A DNA stretch of 64,000 nucleotides from Actinocatenispora sera (GTDB lineage Bacteria; Actinomycetota; Actinomycetes; Mycobacteriales; Micromonosporaceae). Positions 17,790 through 27,948 of this stretch are shown piece by piece (position 1 is the first letter of the stretch; every line of letters starts with the position of its first letter). The position numbers and the translations under genes are program-made. The notes under the pieces are model-generated. The model was not told the origin of the DNA and searched no databases. It saw only the letters and a program-made list of their open reading frames with translations. The stretch covers positions 2,914,001 to 2,978,000 of the forward strand of contig NZ_AP023354.1 in the NCBI RefSeq assembly GCF_018324685.1, given 5' to 3'.

Positions 17790-17980
17790 CGGCGACCGTC
17801 TCGATCCAGCGGTACGAGCGTGAGACCGCCACGTGGGTCCCGAGTCAACGCCCGCGCGATCGCCTGCCGCCGGCGGCGCGCCACACGCAGCGCCGCGACG
17901 TACGGATCGGTGGGCCGATCCTTGCCGCGCCCGGGGAACAGGACACACAGCCGGGCGCGGATACGATGAAGCAGCCTCAC
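17786..17980 (-). CDS. Small basic protein (64 aa), hypothetical
   Basis: The GTG at 17980 has GGAGG 5 bases upstream, a strong site that decides the start against the longer frame. The product is very basic (RLLHRIRARLCVLFPGRGK, then AALRVARRRRQAIARALTR) and could bind nucleic acid or membrane, but no family is recognised. It is translationally coupled to the Cys-motif protein downstream. Confidence 0.55.
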   Translation of the reverse strand: MRLLHRIRARLCVLFPGRGKDRPTDPYVAALRVARRRRQAIARALTRDPRGGLTLVPLDRDGRR

Positions 17981-18269
17981 GGAGACCTCCAGGTTGTGAG
18001 TGGGGCAAGGGGACACGGCGCCTGGTTTCGCGGCCCGCGCCGTGTCCCCGTCTTCTCTTCTGTTGTCGGTGCCGCCGCGTGGGCCGGCACCGTTCAACGA
18101 TCACGATCCGTCGTCGGTCGACGCGACGTCCGTCACGGTCGCTCATTAGACACCCTGCTTCGTGCAGGTGCAAGAAGTCTGACGGAAACGTGTTGCGTCG
18201 TCATCCCTTCACAAAGACGAGCGATTGGTCTACGTTGCTCCTACACGGACAGCACACACGGAGGTACTC

Positions 18270-19130
18270 ATGGCGATCGGGGAGAGCCCCACTGCCAAGC
18301 GGCGCCGGCTCGGCCTGCTGCTGCGCAAGTTCCGCACCGAGGCGAAGATCAGCGCCGAGGTCGTCTCCCAGCACATGGACCGCAACGACGCCTGGGTGTC
18401 ACGCGTCGAGAGAGGCAGGACCGGTCTGCGTCGCCTCGACCTGGAGCGGCTACTCGACCTGTACGGCGTCGACGGCAGCGTCCAGGCCGAGCTCGCCGAC
18501 CTGGCCAAAGCCGGCCGCGAACGCGGCTGGTGGTCGAACTACAGCGGCGTGCTGTCCCGCCAGTACTCGTCCTACATCGGCTTCGAGGCAGAAGCTTCCC
18601 GGCTGCTCACGTACGACAGCTTGGTGGTCACCGGACTGCTGCAGACCGAGGCGTACGCACGCAAGGTGCTACAGGTCGGCGCGCCGGAGGAAGATCGGGC
18701 CGTGATCGAACGCAAGGTCGAGGTCCGGCTGAACCGCCAGCAGCGCCTCACCTCAGAGAACCCGCTGCGCCTCTGGCTCATCTTCGATGAGGCCGTGCTC
18801 CATCGCGTGATTGGCGGGGACCTCCGCGCGCACGTCGGTCAGTTGGACCATCTCGTCAAGATGGCGGAGCTGCACAACGTGCGGCTGCAGGTCATGCCGT
18901 TCCGGGAGGCCGGCCATCCAGGCATGCTGTCCTCGTTCACGATCATGGAGTTCCCGAACGACCCGACGATGGCCTACATCGAGGGCCTGACCGGCGATCT
19001 TTACGAGGATGCGCCGGAGAGCGAGCGGTATAGGGTGGTCTTCGACAACCTGCGAGCCTCCGCACTCGGCGAGCCCTCGTCGATCTCCTTGATCAAGGAG
19101 GTGGCTGCCGACCTGCGGCGCGACACCTAG
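18270..19130 (+). CDS. XRE-family regulator with DUF5753 domain
   Basis: A 286-residue regulator common in actinomycetes. The N-terminal helix-turn-helix has LGLLLRKFRTEAKISAEVVS and VSRVERGR; the C-terminal DUF5753 starts after GWWSNY with YIGFEAEASRLLTYDSLVV, then GLLQTEAYAR and the conserved LRLWLIFDEAVLHR. GGAGG is 5 bases before the ATG. These regulators almost always travel with a DUF397 gene, as here (11 bases downstream), and the pair often governs development or secondary metabolism. Confidence 0.92.
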   Translation: MAIGESPTAKRRRLGLLLRKFRTEAKISAEVVSQHMDRNDAWVSRVERGRTGLRRLDLERLLDLYGVDGSVQAELADLAKAGRERGWWSNYSGVLSRQYSSYIGFEAEASRLLTYDSLVVTGLLQTEAYARKVLQVGAPEEDRAVIERKVEVRLNRQQRLTSENPLRLWLIFDEAVLHRVIGGDLRAHVGQLDHLVKMAELHNVRLQVMPFREAGHPGMLSSFTIMEFPNDPTMAYIEGLTGDLYEDAPESERYRVVFDNLRASALGEPSSISLIKEVAADLRRDT

Positions 19131-19141
19131 GAGACACCGTA

Positions 19142-19327
19142 ATGCCCCTCGACGGCACGTGGCGTAAGAGCACCCGCAGCAGCACCAACGGCGCGTGCGT
19201 CGAGGTCCGCCTCTGGCACGGCACCGTCCAGATCCGCGACACCAAACTCGGCGCTGCCTCCCCGATCCTCACGGTGAGCCCGACCACCTGGTCGGGCTTC
19301 ACCACTGAGATCACCACCGATCGCTGA
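19142..19327 (+). CDS. DUF397 protein
   Basis: A 61-residue protein with the DUF397 pattern WRKSTRSSTNGACVEVRL, VQIRDTKL and a C-terminal SPTTWSGFTTEI (usually W..F). It lies directly after its XRE/DUF5753 partner. Family knowledge: such proteins modulate the neighbouring regulator, in some cases as an antitoxin-like partner. Confidence 0.92.
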   Translation: MPLDGTWRKSTRSSTNGACVEVRLWHGTVQIRDTKLGAASPILTVSPTTWSGFTTEITTDR

Positions 19328-19349
19328 TCTGCGACCCAGGAGAGCCGCC

Positions 19350-19493
19350 ATGGCCAACCTCGGTGCGACCGTCTGGCGCAAGTCGATGCGTTCTGAATTT
19401 TGTAGTCGCGCCTGCGCACGCAGGGTTGCCTGGATGGAGCTGACTACGGGTTCGCTGGTGACGCTCACGCCCCCGGCCAACCCGTTCGGTTGA
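19350..19493 (+). pseudogene. Truncated second DUF397 gene
   Basis: The ATG at 19350 has AGGAGAG upstream and opens with MANLGATVWRKSMRSE, the normal start of a DUF397 protein. After that the sequence (FCSRACARRVAWMELTTG and on to a stop at 19493) no longer matches the family: the GxCVEV core and the C-terminal Trp/Phe are missing. The break, about 19395, lies just before an IS481 remnant, so the gene seems to have lost its 3' part through an insertion and later deletion. Confidence 0.6.
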
Positions 19494-19665
19494 TCCACTT
19501 CGACAGGCACTGCCGTGACACGCCTGCCTCGGCGGCCACATGCGCGATCGGACGAGTGCGGCAGCGTCGGATCAGACGCAGCCTGCCGGCCGGGGTCAAC
19601 GGGGCATTACGGGTGGGACATGACGGGTCTCTTCGACGGTCAGGGCGTGTTGTCAGCGCTTCACA
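19485..19665 (-). mobile_element. IS481-family element remnant
   Basis: One terminus is visible (TGTGAAGCGCTGACAACACG reading inward from 19665), followed by the start of a transposase: ATG at 19621, MSH, then RNAPLTPAGRLRLIRRC and IAHVAAEAGVSRQCLSKWIN, the helix-turn-helix typical of IS481 transposases. An extra C after MSH shifts the frame, and after WINR all similarity ends. The catalytic DDE region and the other end are missing, so the element is dead. Confidence 0.65.
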
Positions 19666-19743
19666 TCCTGACCGCCAGGAGACCCGTAGCCGCCAGCGGC
19701 CCAGCCACCTACCCGGCGTCAACAACCTCACGAACCACAACAG

Positions 19744-20991
19744 CTACCCGTCATCATCGGAGAGGATCTCCACCACGTCGAGGGGGATCTCGAACCGTAC
19801 GGCGGTAACCCCGGTGTCGTATTGTGGGGTCAAGACCGGTTCAACCGGGCCATCAAGGAAACCCTCATCCTGCAATGCATGGGTGACCCTTGTGGTTGGC
19901 TTCGTGAATCCGCGCAGCATGCGCTCCTTGTCGTAGCCGCATACCTGGTAGATCTCATCACGGGTGATGACCCCGCCACGATCCGCAGCAAAGCGGATAA
20001 CGTCCGCCTGCTCTCTGCCCTCCGTGTCAAGCCGGCGAAGTAGCTCAACCACGGCTCGCCGGTTCCATCGGGATCGACGAATCTCGGTCTCGGCGCGTGC
20101 GACGTCGGTCGCCGCCTCCGGCGACACCGTGACCGCCAACGCCGCGGCATGCTCTATTAGTTGTACCGGGCGGAGCATGTACAGGCGGTTGCCGGAGATC
20201 TGCGCGAACTCGGTCACGAGCTCCACCCTCGGGCCCATAAGCAACGACCGGTGCCGCCACCACCAATCTTCCTTCTCGTCGCCCGTAATGATGACGAGCG
20301 GCAGATGCCGGCGTTCGGCTTCCCTCTTGGATTGCAGCCACACCAGATAGTCGCCGCTCGCGCCGTCCGGGCCGCCATCCTGGAGTTTTTCTGCGTCGCG
20401 GTACCCCGGCGGGATGCGCTCCTTCGCACGTCGCGCGCCCTCCGCTAGCGCCGCGTCGTGTTCGGTTGGATCGAGCGGCGGGCCAACGTTCGCCGTCAGC
20501 AAGGCCCGGAGAGTCTCCAGAACCGAGTCGGAGTCTGGGCGGTGGGTGATGGCGCCGGCGCCGCTCGTCTCCTCCTCGACGATCTCGCTCGCCCTCGCCA
20601 GACCGCTTGCGAGCACGTCGTGGACCTGGCGCTTGACTTCTTCGGACACCGCGGTCTGCTTGGCCCATGAGTCGACGGCATCGAGCAGCGAACGCCTACT
20701 CTTGTCCAGCGCCGAGTGGACCTGCTTGGTCGCCTCGTTGCGCTGGTCGATGGTGGCGCAGCGATTCCGCCAGAACTCCTTGGCCGCTTGGTGGCTCACC
20801 CACACCCGATCACCTGCGGCGCTGAGCACCTCGACGAGGGCGTCACGGGCCTTGGGGCTGTACCTGTAGAAGTTGAGCAGGACGTTGGCGTCCAAGCTGA
20901 GCAGACCGGTCGTCAACGCTTCGACGACGTCCCGGTCCGTCTGGGGGATGTGACCATCGAAGCCATGATCCAGCGCCCGCGGCTCGGACAT
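19744..20991 (-). CDS. PIN-like domain nuclease coupled to a type III R-M operon
   Basis: A 415-residue protein. The N-terminal PIN-like fold shows LLSLDANVLLNFYRYS (first acidic residue), WVSHQAAKEFWRNR, and later LPLVIITGDEKEDWWWR with the conserved acidic pair; this matches the large PIN-like (DUF4935-type) family. The C-terminal third has a predicted winged helix (VVELLRRLDTEGREQADVIR, GGVITRDEIYQVCGYDKERM). The ATG at 20991 overlaps the mod stop by one base (TGATG); a GTG codon one position earlier is also possible. The coupling implies an accessory RNase/DNase of the restriction system. Its substrate is unknown. Confidence 0.75.
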   Translation of the reverse strand: MSEPRALDHGFDGHIPQTDRDVVEALTTGLLSLDANVLLNFYRYSPKARDALVEVLSAAGDRVWVSHQAAKEFWRNRCATIDQRNEATKQVHSALDKSRRSLLDAVDSWAKQTAVSEEVKRQVHDVLASGLARASEIVEEETSGAGAITHRPDSDSVLETLRALLTANVGPPLDPTEHDAALAEGARRAKERIPPGYRDAEKLQDGGPDGASGDYLVWLQSKREAERRHLPLVIITGDEKEDWWWRHRSLLMGPRVELVTEFAQISGNRLYMLRPVQLIEHAAALAVTVSPEAATDVARAETEIRRSRWNRRAVVELLRRLDTEGREQADVIRFAADRGGVITRDEIYQVCGYDKERMLRGFTKPTTRVTHALQDEGFLDGPVEPVLTPQYDTGVTAVRFEIPLDVVEILSDDDG

Positions 20992-23698
20992 CACTGGACC
21001 TCGAAGACCTTCATGACCTCGTCGCCGTAGTCGTTGATGACCTTGACGGCGATCTTGCCGGTCGTGGGTTTGGCGAACGGACGCGACGTGGTGGCGTTGA
21101 GACTGGCCCAGGCGTCAGGGTCGATGTCTGCCTTCAGCGCGGTCTTGAGGCGGCGGTAAGGATCGTTGTCGCCGGTGAAGTAGCAGTCCCGAACGAAAAA
21201 CGACTCCTCGTTGTAGTTGGTGTCGATCATCCACAGGGCGATGTGACCGGTGTCGTTGCTGCGTACCTCGCCGGTCGTCGGGTCGTAGACATCGACGCCC
21301 CGGAGGTCGACAACGACCCGATCGTCATCGGTCGTGGCGACCTCGATGTCGGGCTCACCGAAGACAGTGAACAGGTTGCCGGCGCCGGTCTTCTTGAGCG
21401 CCTCACCCATCAGCAGGTCGACGTTCATCCGGACCATGAGCACCGGGACGCGGCCGAGCTTGCGGACACTCGCGACGTTGGCGAAGCCCTCATCGGTGGT
21501 CTCGACGGTGATGCCATCGTCCTCGGTGACACCCGTGACCTGTGGGTCGTAGGCGAAGCCCAGGATCGCCAGCAGGTCGATCGCGCCGTCCCTGTTCGCC
21601 TCGCGGGCGGCGTTCTTGATGAACGACGCGCTGACCGTGCCGTACTGCGGGCCGATCGCGACACCGATCCGGCTGGGCGCCTCGTCCTCCTCGTCGGTCG
21701 CACGCTCGCCGACTGCCTGGATGTACTGCCCGGCATACGTCTCGAACGAGGCGAACCTGATCCGTTCCTTGCGTCGCCCGTTCTGGATGCCGGCCGCTGT
21801 CAGGTTGTCCAGTATCGACTGCTCGAAGCTCGGCGCGTCCGCATCCTTGGCCGCCTCGGTCTCCCCGCGCGTCTCCTGCTCGCCGCCGAAGGCCAGCGAC
21901 CGGTGCGGGCTGAGGCTCTCCACCGTGAACGGCCCGGCGACCCGAACCTTCTTTTTGTCCTCGTACGGCCGGTCGTACAGCGTCTCGAAATCGGCGTGCC
22001 GCTTGATTGCCGCATCGATCTGCTCCCGCGACATCCCCTCCCTGATATCGGGATTGTTCGCGATCGACTTCAACGTGATGTGCTGCACCCGCTCATAAAC
22101 AAACCCCAGCCGGATGTCGTTACCGGACGGCTTGCGTGGCAGGGCTTGCGCGCTCAGCGACTGTTCCTTCGCCTGCCCCTCAGTCGAATCCGCCAGCAGA
22201 TACCACGGGTACTTCGCCCCATCACCCGCTGCCGAGCCAACGCCAACGCCACCCGCGACGTGTCGATTGTGATCCACCGTCGTCCCCACTGCTCTGCCAC
22301 ATAGGCCGTCGTGCCAGAACCGCAGGTTGGATCGAGGACGAGATCTCCGGGGTCAGTGCACATGAGCATGCACCGCTCGATAATCCTGGCGTTGGTTTGG
22401 ACGACGTACATCTTTGGGTCGCTGAAGCCCGAGGTAATCGTGTCATCCCAGAAGTTGTTGATCGGGAAGGCTGGAAAATCGTCGAGATACCGTACGTAAG
22501 TCAACGTATTCCCGATTCCGAGCAATCGGCGAGCATGAGCCAGTTTTTGAGCGCCAGACCTGTTCGTCTTCCAGCCACCTTTTGAAGGTGTGTAAGTCAT
22601 CTCATCGAGGTCAATAGGAAAAACAGTGGTCTGACCGGTACGTGTCGTTTGGGACGTAAATTGATCTGGTCGGAAAATTCGATATTTAGGGTCGCCTGAC
22701 ATTAGTTCTTTGGCGGTTCCGCGACGACGCGATCCATTCGACAGCTCAACCCACGTGTATTGCCCACCGCCAGCCTCGCCGATGCTTTTGGCGCGATAGA
22801 GCTGACGATATTTGACGAGTTCGGGATCCCGACAGTACCAAACGATAAAGTCATTGGTAGACGCAAGCACGTTCGTCCCGCCGGCAAAACTGCCAGCTCC
22901 GCTGGTGGTCTTAAAGCTAATCAGGGAGCAGAAGTACTCGCTGCCGAAGACTTCGTCCATAAGTGAACGTACAAGGTGGACATTGTCGTCGCCGATTTGG
23001 ACGAAGCAGCTTCCGGTTTCGGTGAGGAGTTCGCGGGCGGCGAGGAGGCGGTCACGGAGGTAGCTGAGGTACGAGTGAATGCCGAGTTCCCAGGTGTCGC
23101 GGAAGGCGCGGATCTGTTCGGCCTCGCGGGCGGCGTCCTCCAGTTTGCCGTCCTTGACGTCGCGCTTGTCGACGCGGACCTGCCAGTTCGACCCGAACTT
23201 GATGCCGTAGGGCGGGTCGAGGTAGACCATCTGTACCTTGCCGCGGAGCTGTTCGCGTTCGGCCAGCGAGCCCATGACCTGGAGGGAGTCGCCGAGGATC
23301 ATCCGGTTGGACCAGTTGGCCGGGTGCCGATAGAAGTCGACAGAGTCCAGCGGGTCGAGGCCGTCGAACATCTCAAACAGCGCCAGTTCCGGCTCATCCT
23401 CGGGTTTGGCGGCGGTGCTGCGCAGGTTCTCGATCAGTACGCGAGGGTCGATCTTTTCCTGGATGTAGATCGGCGGCGCATCAGCGACCAGGTCCGGATC
23501 GGTCGGCTCGTCGGGGTACTTGCCGCGCCAGACGAGCTGTGGGTCGAGGCTCTCGTCGCGGGCGAACCGAACCTTGCGCACCTCCTCGATCTCGGGCGCG
23601 ACGAAGTCCTGTGCGTCGGCGGTGGGAATGTTGGTTCGCTTATCGGGATGCTGGATTGCGTCCACGGGCGTCGGTCCGGGTTTCCGCTTAGGCGCCAC
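20991..23698 (-). pseudogene. mod: Type III R-M DNA methyltransferase (Mod), one frameshift
   Basis: A site-specific N6-adenine methyltransferase of about 902 residues when one base is restored. The beta-class order is seen: catalytic motif IV DPPY at residues 161-164 (YLDPPYGIKFGSNWQ), a target-recognition region, then the AdoMet motif DPTCGSGT at 456-463. At a G4 run (22217-22220 on the plus strand) one G is missing, so RVMG continues as RSTRGIC instead of AKYPWYLLADS, which lies in the next frame and carries the 410-residue C-terminal part. The GTG start at 23698 overlaps the res 3' end. The C-terminal part overlaps the PIN gene. Confidence 0.85.
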
Positions 23699-23879
23699 GT
23701 GCGCTCCTGAAGATCTCGAGCAGGTCGGGTTCGCCGATGATCGGCGCGTCGGCGTACAGATTCCGGATGGCCTCGGTCACGCCACGCTTGAAGTCGAGCG
23801 GGTTGGTCAGCTCGACATAGCCCCAACGGCCAAAGCCACGCGAATTGTTGACCGCCACGCACCAGGAGTTGCGTGCAGT
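23688..23879 (-). pseudogene. 3' fragment of res, cut off by the IS5 element
   Basis: After one copy of the ACT target duplication, this frame reads ARNSWCVAVNNSRGFGRWGY and ends EIFRSARGA, stop TAA at 23688. It directly continues the reading frame of res on the far side of the IS: the codon ACT (Thr951) then GCA. Joined, res would encode about 1013 residues, the normal size for this helicase-nuclease family. It overlaps the mod start codon. Confidence 0.85.
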
Positions 23880-24811
23880 GAGCCTTTTTCATCCTGCTGC
23901 GAGTTCGTGGTCTTGAAGGACGTGGATGGCTTTGGCGAGTCGGCCGGCGCGGTGGGGGCTGGAGCGTAGCTTGCGCAGGATGCGCCAGGTTTTGAGCTGG
24001 GCGTTGGCGCGTTCGCCGGGGCCACGCAGCCTCGCGTGCGCCCGGTTGGCAGCTTTCTGAGACTCGGGTTTACCCTTGCCCTTGTACGGAGTGATCACCG
24101 GCTCGCCGATCCCGTGATAGCCCTTGTCGCCCAGGGCGATCAGCCCGGCCTGGCGTAGCGCGGCGAGAATGTTCCAGATGCGGGCGGCGGCGGTGTCGTG
24201 CACGCTGCCGGGCAACGCACCCGACACCCACAGGATGGCCCCGTCGGGTGCCGAGATCACCTGCAGGTTCATCCCGTGCATCCGGTGCTTGCCGGAGTAG
24301 AACGGCCGGTCGGCGGCCACCCGATCGATCGGGACCAGGGTTCCGTCGATGATCACGTAGGCCATGCCGGCCCGCCTCGCGGTCTTCAGCGCCGCCTGCA
24401 GCTTCGGTGCCCGGTCGGCCAGCAGCTCCACCGTCTCGTTGACGTAGCGCCAGCAGGTGGCTGTGGACACCTCGAAACCCGCCCCGACCTGCGTGAACGG
24501 TTCACCTTTGCGCAGATACACCAGCACCAGCAGCGCCTGTTGCCCCGCATCCAGCGCCCGCCACCGCGAGCCGAGTTGCCGACGATGGCGGCGGATGAGT
24601 CCAGACACGAAGGTCAGGGTCTGAGATGACAACGGCAGCGCGGCACGGTAAAACAACATGAAGAAGCCCTTGCTGACGACAGCAGATCTTGGTCGATCGC
24701 CGTCATAGCAAGGGCTTCGCTACATCCCCGACCGCGACACGCCCCTCTCGGTCACGAACCCGTCTCGATCCCCAGCGGCCCAACACATCCCCACCACGAT
24801 GAAAAGGGCTC
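23880..24811 (-). mobile_element. IS5-family insertion sequence (932 bp) inside res
   Basis: Both ends are visible: GAGCCTTTTTCATCCTGCTG at the left and the complement of GAGCCCTTTTCATCGTGGTG at the right, 17 of 20 matching. The 3-bp target duplication AGT (plus strand) is at 23877-23879 and 24812-24814. Removing the element and one AGT restores the res frame exactly. Inside are one transposase gene and, near its start, a 12-bp inverted repeat (24663-24674 with 24707-24718) that could block incoming transcription. An intact transposase and matching ends suggest a recent insertion. Confidence 0.9.
23889..24659 (-). CDS. IS5-family DDE transposase
   Basis: A 256-residue transposase. It has an N-terminal helix-turn-helix (LVYLRKGEPFTQVGAGFEVS), then Asp105 in IIDGT, Asp178 in LGDKGYHG and Glu216 in GERANAQL, the catalytic triad of the IS5/IS1031-like DDE_Tnp_4 group. 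Length and motifs are complete, so it may be active. It is transcribed in the same direction as the res gene it interrupts. Confidence 0.92.
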   Translation of the reverse strand: MLFYRAALPLSSQTLTFVSGLIRRHRRQLGSRWRALDAGQQALLVLVYLRKGEPFTQVGAGFEVSTATCWRYVNETVELLADRAPKLQAALKTARRAGMAYVIIDGTLVPIDRVAADRPFYSGKHRMHGMNLQVISAPDGAILWVSGALPGSVHDTAAARIWNILAALRQAGLIALGDKGYHGIGEPVITPYKGKGKPESQKAANRAHARLRGPGERANAQLKTWRILRKLRSSPHRAGRLAKAIHVLQDHELAAG

Positions 24812-27664
24812 AGTGTCCGCCTTCGCCCGCGTCGGACCGGGGCTCTTCTGGCTGCCAGAGACCTCGATGATCAGCGTCCGGTCGAAGTCCTCACCGTCCG
24901 CCCGCACAAGCCGGACCAAGAAGTCAGGCACGTAGCTGTGCGATCGGCCCTGATGTACGTATGGGATGGTGAAGCCGAGATGGTCGTTCTTGACGAACGC
25001 GGCCACCTGGTCGTCGTGCTCCAGCATCAGCGCGAGGAGCTGCTCCCAAGTATTGCCACCCTTGCCGTCCAGAGTGACGTGTGAGACCTCAGACCGGTCG
25101 ACCGCGATCACTGGCTTGCGGGTCATGAAGTCGACTTCAGCGGTCGATCCGGTGGTCTTGAACCGGTTAATCATCGGCCGGAGCCGCTTCCGCCGGTTGC
25201 CGGCAAGCCGGACGATCGCTCCCCAGATCTGCTCGACCGCCCGCTCCCGCGCTTCGGTGTTGGTCATCAGATGGCCGATGCTGTACCCGGGGGCGTACAC
25301 GACCTTCGCGTCGATCCACTGCCAGCACAACTGCGCCAGCTTCGGGAACAGCCACGGCCGCTTGTCGTCGACGGTGTTGAACTGCTTCTCGAGGATTCGC
25401 CTGGCTAGCTCATACGCAACCTGCTGCGGCCGGTACAGGGTCGGATCACCCTCTTCCCTTTCGCTCTCCCCGACCGGGCCGCCCACTTCCACCCAGCGGG
25501 GCACCGTGCTCGGCCCGATCTCGAAGACAGGCGCCGAGTCCAGGTCGAGGATGATGTCCTCGTCCGGCAACTCGACCCGGTACCCCGTCAGGTTCGGAAA
25601 CCTGATCCGCAGATGCTCGCGGCCCTCCAGCGCGGCGACCTGCTGCACTGGGCGCGGCGGCAGTGGATCCTTGACCGGCCGGTCGGAGGAGATGAACTGG
25701 AACGGGATGCCGTAGACGTTGGCGTACTCAGGTTCGAACCGACCGTCGTCGTTGACTGTGTAGTTGCGCCGTCGTAGCCCACGGCCGACGACCTGTTCGC
25801 ACAGCAGCTGGCTGCGGAACGCCCGGACGCCCAGGATGTGTGTGACGGTGTTCGTGTCCCAGCCCTCGGTGAGCATCGAGACGCTCACCACGCAGCGCAC
25901 GTGTTCACCCAGCCGGCCACGCTTGCCGACGGTGTTCATGACCTCGCGCAGCAACTCCTCGTCGGTGATCTTCTCCACGTCGGCGCCGGGGTTTCGCTGC
26001 CGGTACTCCGCCTTGAACGCGGCGATCTCTGCGCCGGCAGCCGCCTTGAAGTCGGGCTTCATCCCCTCACCGGACTCCAATTGCGCCGAGTCGATCAGGA
26101 TGGTGCGCGGCCGGGCGAGGGGCCGGCCATCCACGACGTTGCTGAGCAACTCCAGGTTGCCACGCCGGAAAACGGTCCCCTGCGCGGCCTCGACCTCGTT
26201 GCCGGCGATCCAGTCGTACACGAGCTTGCTGACCACGGTGTTGGGGCAGACCATGATGAACACGGGCGGGGGCTCGCCGGATCCGGCGAGCGTCTTCTCC
26301 CAGTTGTCGAATGCCTTGGCGTAGCTCCGGTAGAGGCTGCGCAGCGCACCTTCCAACTCGGCCTCGGGGATCCAGTCGGTGACCTTCTCCTTGGTCGCGC
26401 GCTTGGGCAGCTTGTCGCCGACGAAGTCCCATAGACGCAGGTAGGTGACCAGCGGGTGGTCGGCATCGTCGTCGACCGGGGTGCGCGGCACTTTGACAAT
26501 GCCGGACTCGATCGCGTCCATCAGGGAGAAGTCGCTGACAGTCCACGGGAAGATCAGGCCTTCGTGGTAGCCGGAGCCGGCCAGGTAGTACGGCGTGGCG
26601 GACAGGTCGACGACCTGCTTGATGCCGGCGTACTTCGCGATGGCCTGCAGGCCCTTGAACCAGACGCGAGCCTCATGGTTGGCTTCCGCGACATCCTTGC
26701 CGATCTTCTCGCCTGCCGGCAACGGCTTGTCCTGGTAGCAGTGGTGCGCCTCGTCGTTGAGCACCATGATCTGCTGTTTGCCGCCGCCCACGTCGCGCAG
26801 GACCCGGCTGACCATTGCCTGCGGCGTCTCCCTGAATGCATCCTCGCTGCGGTTCCCCTTGAGCAGAAGCCGCGTGTTCCTTGCCACGCCGCGGATCTCT
26901 TTGGCGTCCTTGAGACCGAAGGCGTGGTAATTCGTGATCACGATGCGTGCCTTGGCCAGGCCGCCCTTCAGATCGGTGGGTACCAGATCGCGCAGTTCGT
27001 AGTAGTTGTCCACATCCTCGGGCAGTAGCACCCGCAGTCGGTCCCGGATCGTGATCCCTGGCGTGACGATGAGGAACCGGTCGGTGAACCGGGCATCACG
27101 CGGGGCGTGCTGCTTGTTCAGCGTCTGCCAGGCGATCAGCATCGCCATCACGACGGTCTTGCCGGAGCCGGTGGCCATCTTCAGCGCCGCCCGGGGGAGG
27201 CCGGCGTTGTACTCAGCGTTCTCCGGCTCCAGGCGCTTGCGCCAGTCTGTATATGTCCCGCGGCGCCCGGCCACTTCGGTCAGGAAGATGATCGTCTCGG
27301 CGGCCTCACGCTGGCAGAACAACACCCGGTTCTCCCGGGCCGGCGCAGCCCAGTGCCTCAGCAGGTTGCGTGTGATCGGGGTGACCCCGTCGTAGTCGCC
27401 GCCCCTCCGCCATCGATCAACGTCGCGGCGGATGGCGTTGATGACGTCGTTGCGCTCGCGCCGTTCTCCGGGTTGGTCGAGATCGATGGCGAGTTGCTCG
27501 CCCGCGCTCCGGCCCTTCTTGGCGACCGCGATCGGAATGAACGACTCGCTGGGCCGCCGGCCGTCGAGGATCTCGCCGGTCGGACCGTTTGGTCCGATGA
27601 CGTAATGCCGTGCCGGCGGCTCATATGGCGAATTGAGGATCGGGTTGTCGAGGGTTTCCGTCAT
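24752..27664 (-). pseudogene. res: Type III R-M restriction endonuclease subunit (Res), interrupted by IS5
   Basis: DEAD/DEAH helicase-nuclease of the BPTD_3080-like type. The ATG at 27664 (MTETLDNPILNSPYE) has GGAG upstream. Motifs in order: Walker A ATGSGKTVV, DEAH box NDEAHHCY, SATPYYL, VSMLTEGWDTNTVTHILG and QVVGRGLRRR (helicase motif VI), then a PD-(D/E)XK nuclease site with Asp914 (YVPDFLVRL) and Glu934 (LIIEVSGSQK). The IS lies 17 codons after that Glu. Reading continues into the IS for 19 foreign residues to a stop at 24752, so about 62 native residues are lost. Catalytic residues remain, so activity may be reduced rather than absent. Confidence 0.85.
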
Positions 27665-27948
27665 ATGCCGCGCTCCACGCCTGCTCGCACAGGCGGGAGT
27701 GTAGTCAGTCAGACGCCGCAGCGCGATATTGGCATCGACGTTGCGTGGACACGTGTGCTGCTGCAGGTCACTGTGGTGGGCGACACATTGCTCTTGACGC
27801 CTGGTCGGTAGTAGGGGGCCTGCGTTACGCGGGCACGGACGGGGCTGGAGCTCCGCCGATTCTGTCGGGTGTGTCGATACAGTGACTCGCGTCAGAGCGG
27901 AACGACGGGCTTCCGAGGCTGGATATGCCCCCACCGCACGAGTGATTC

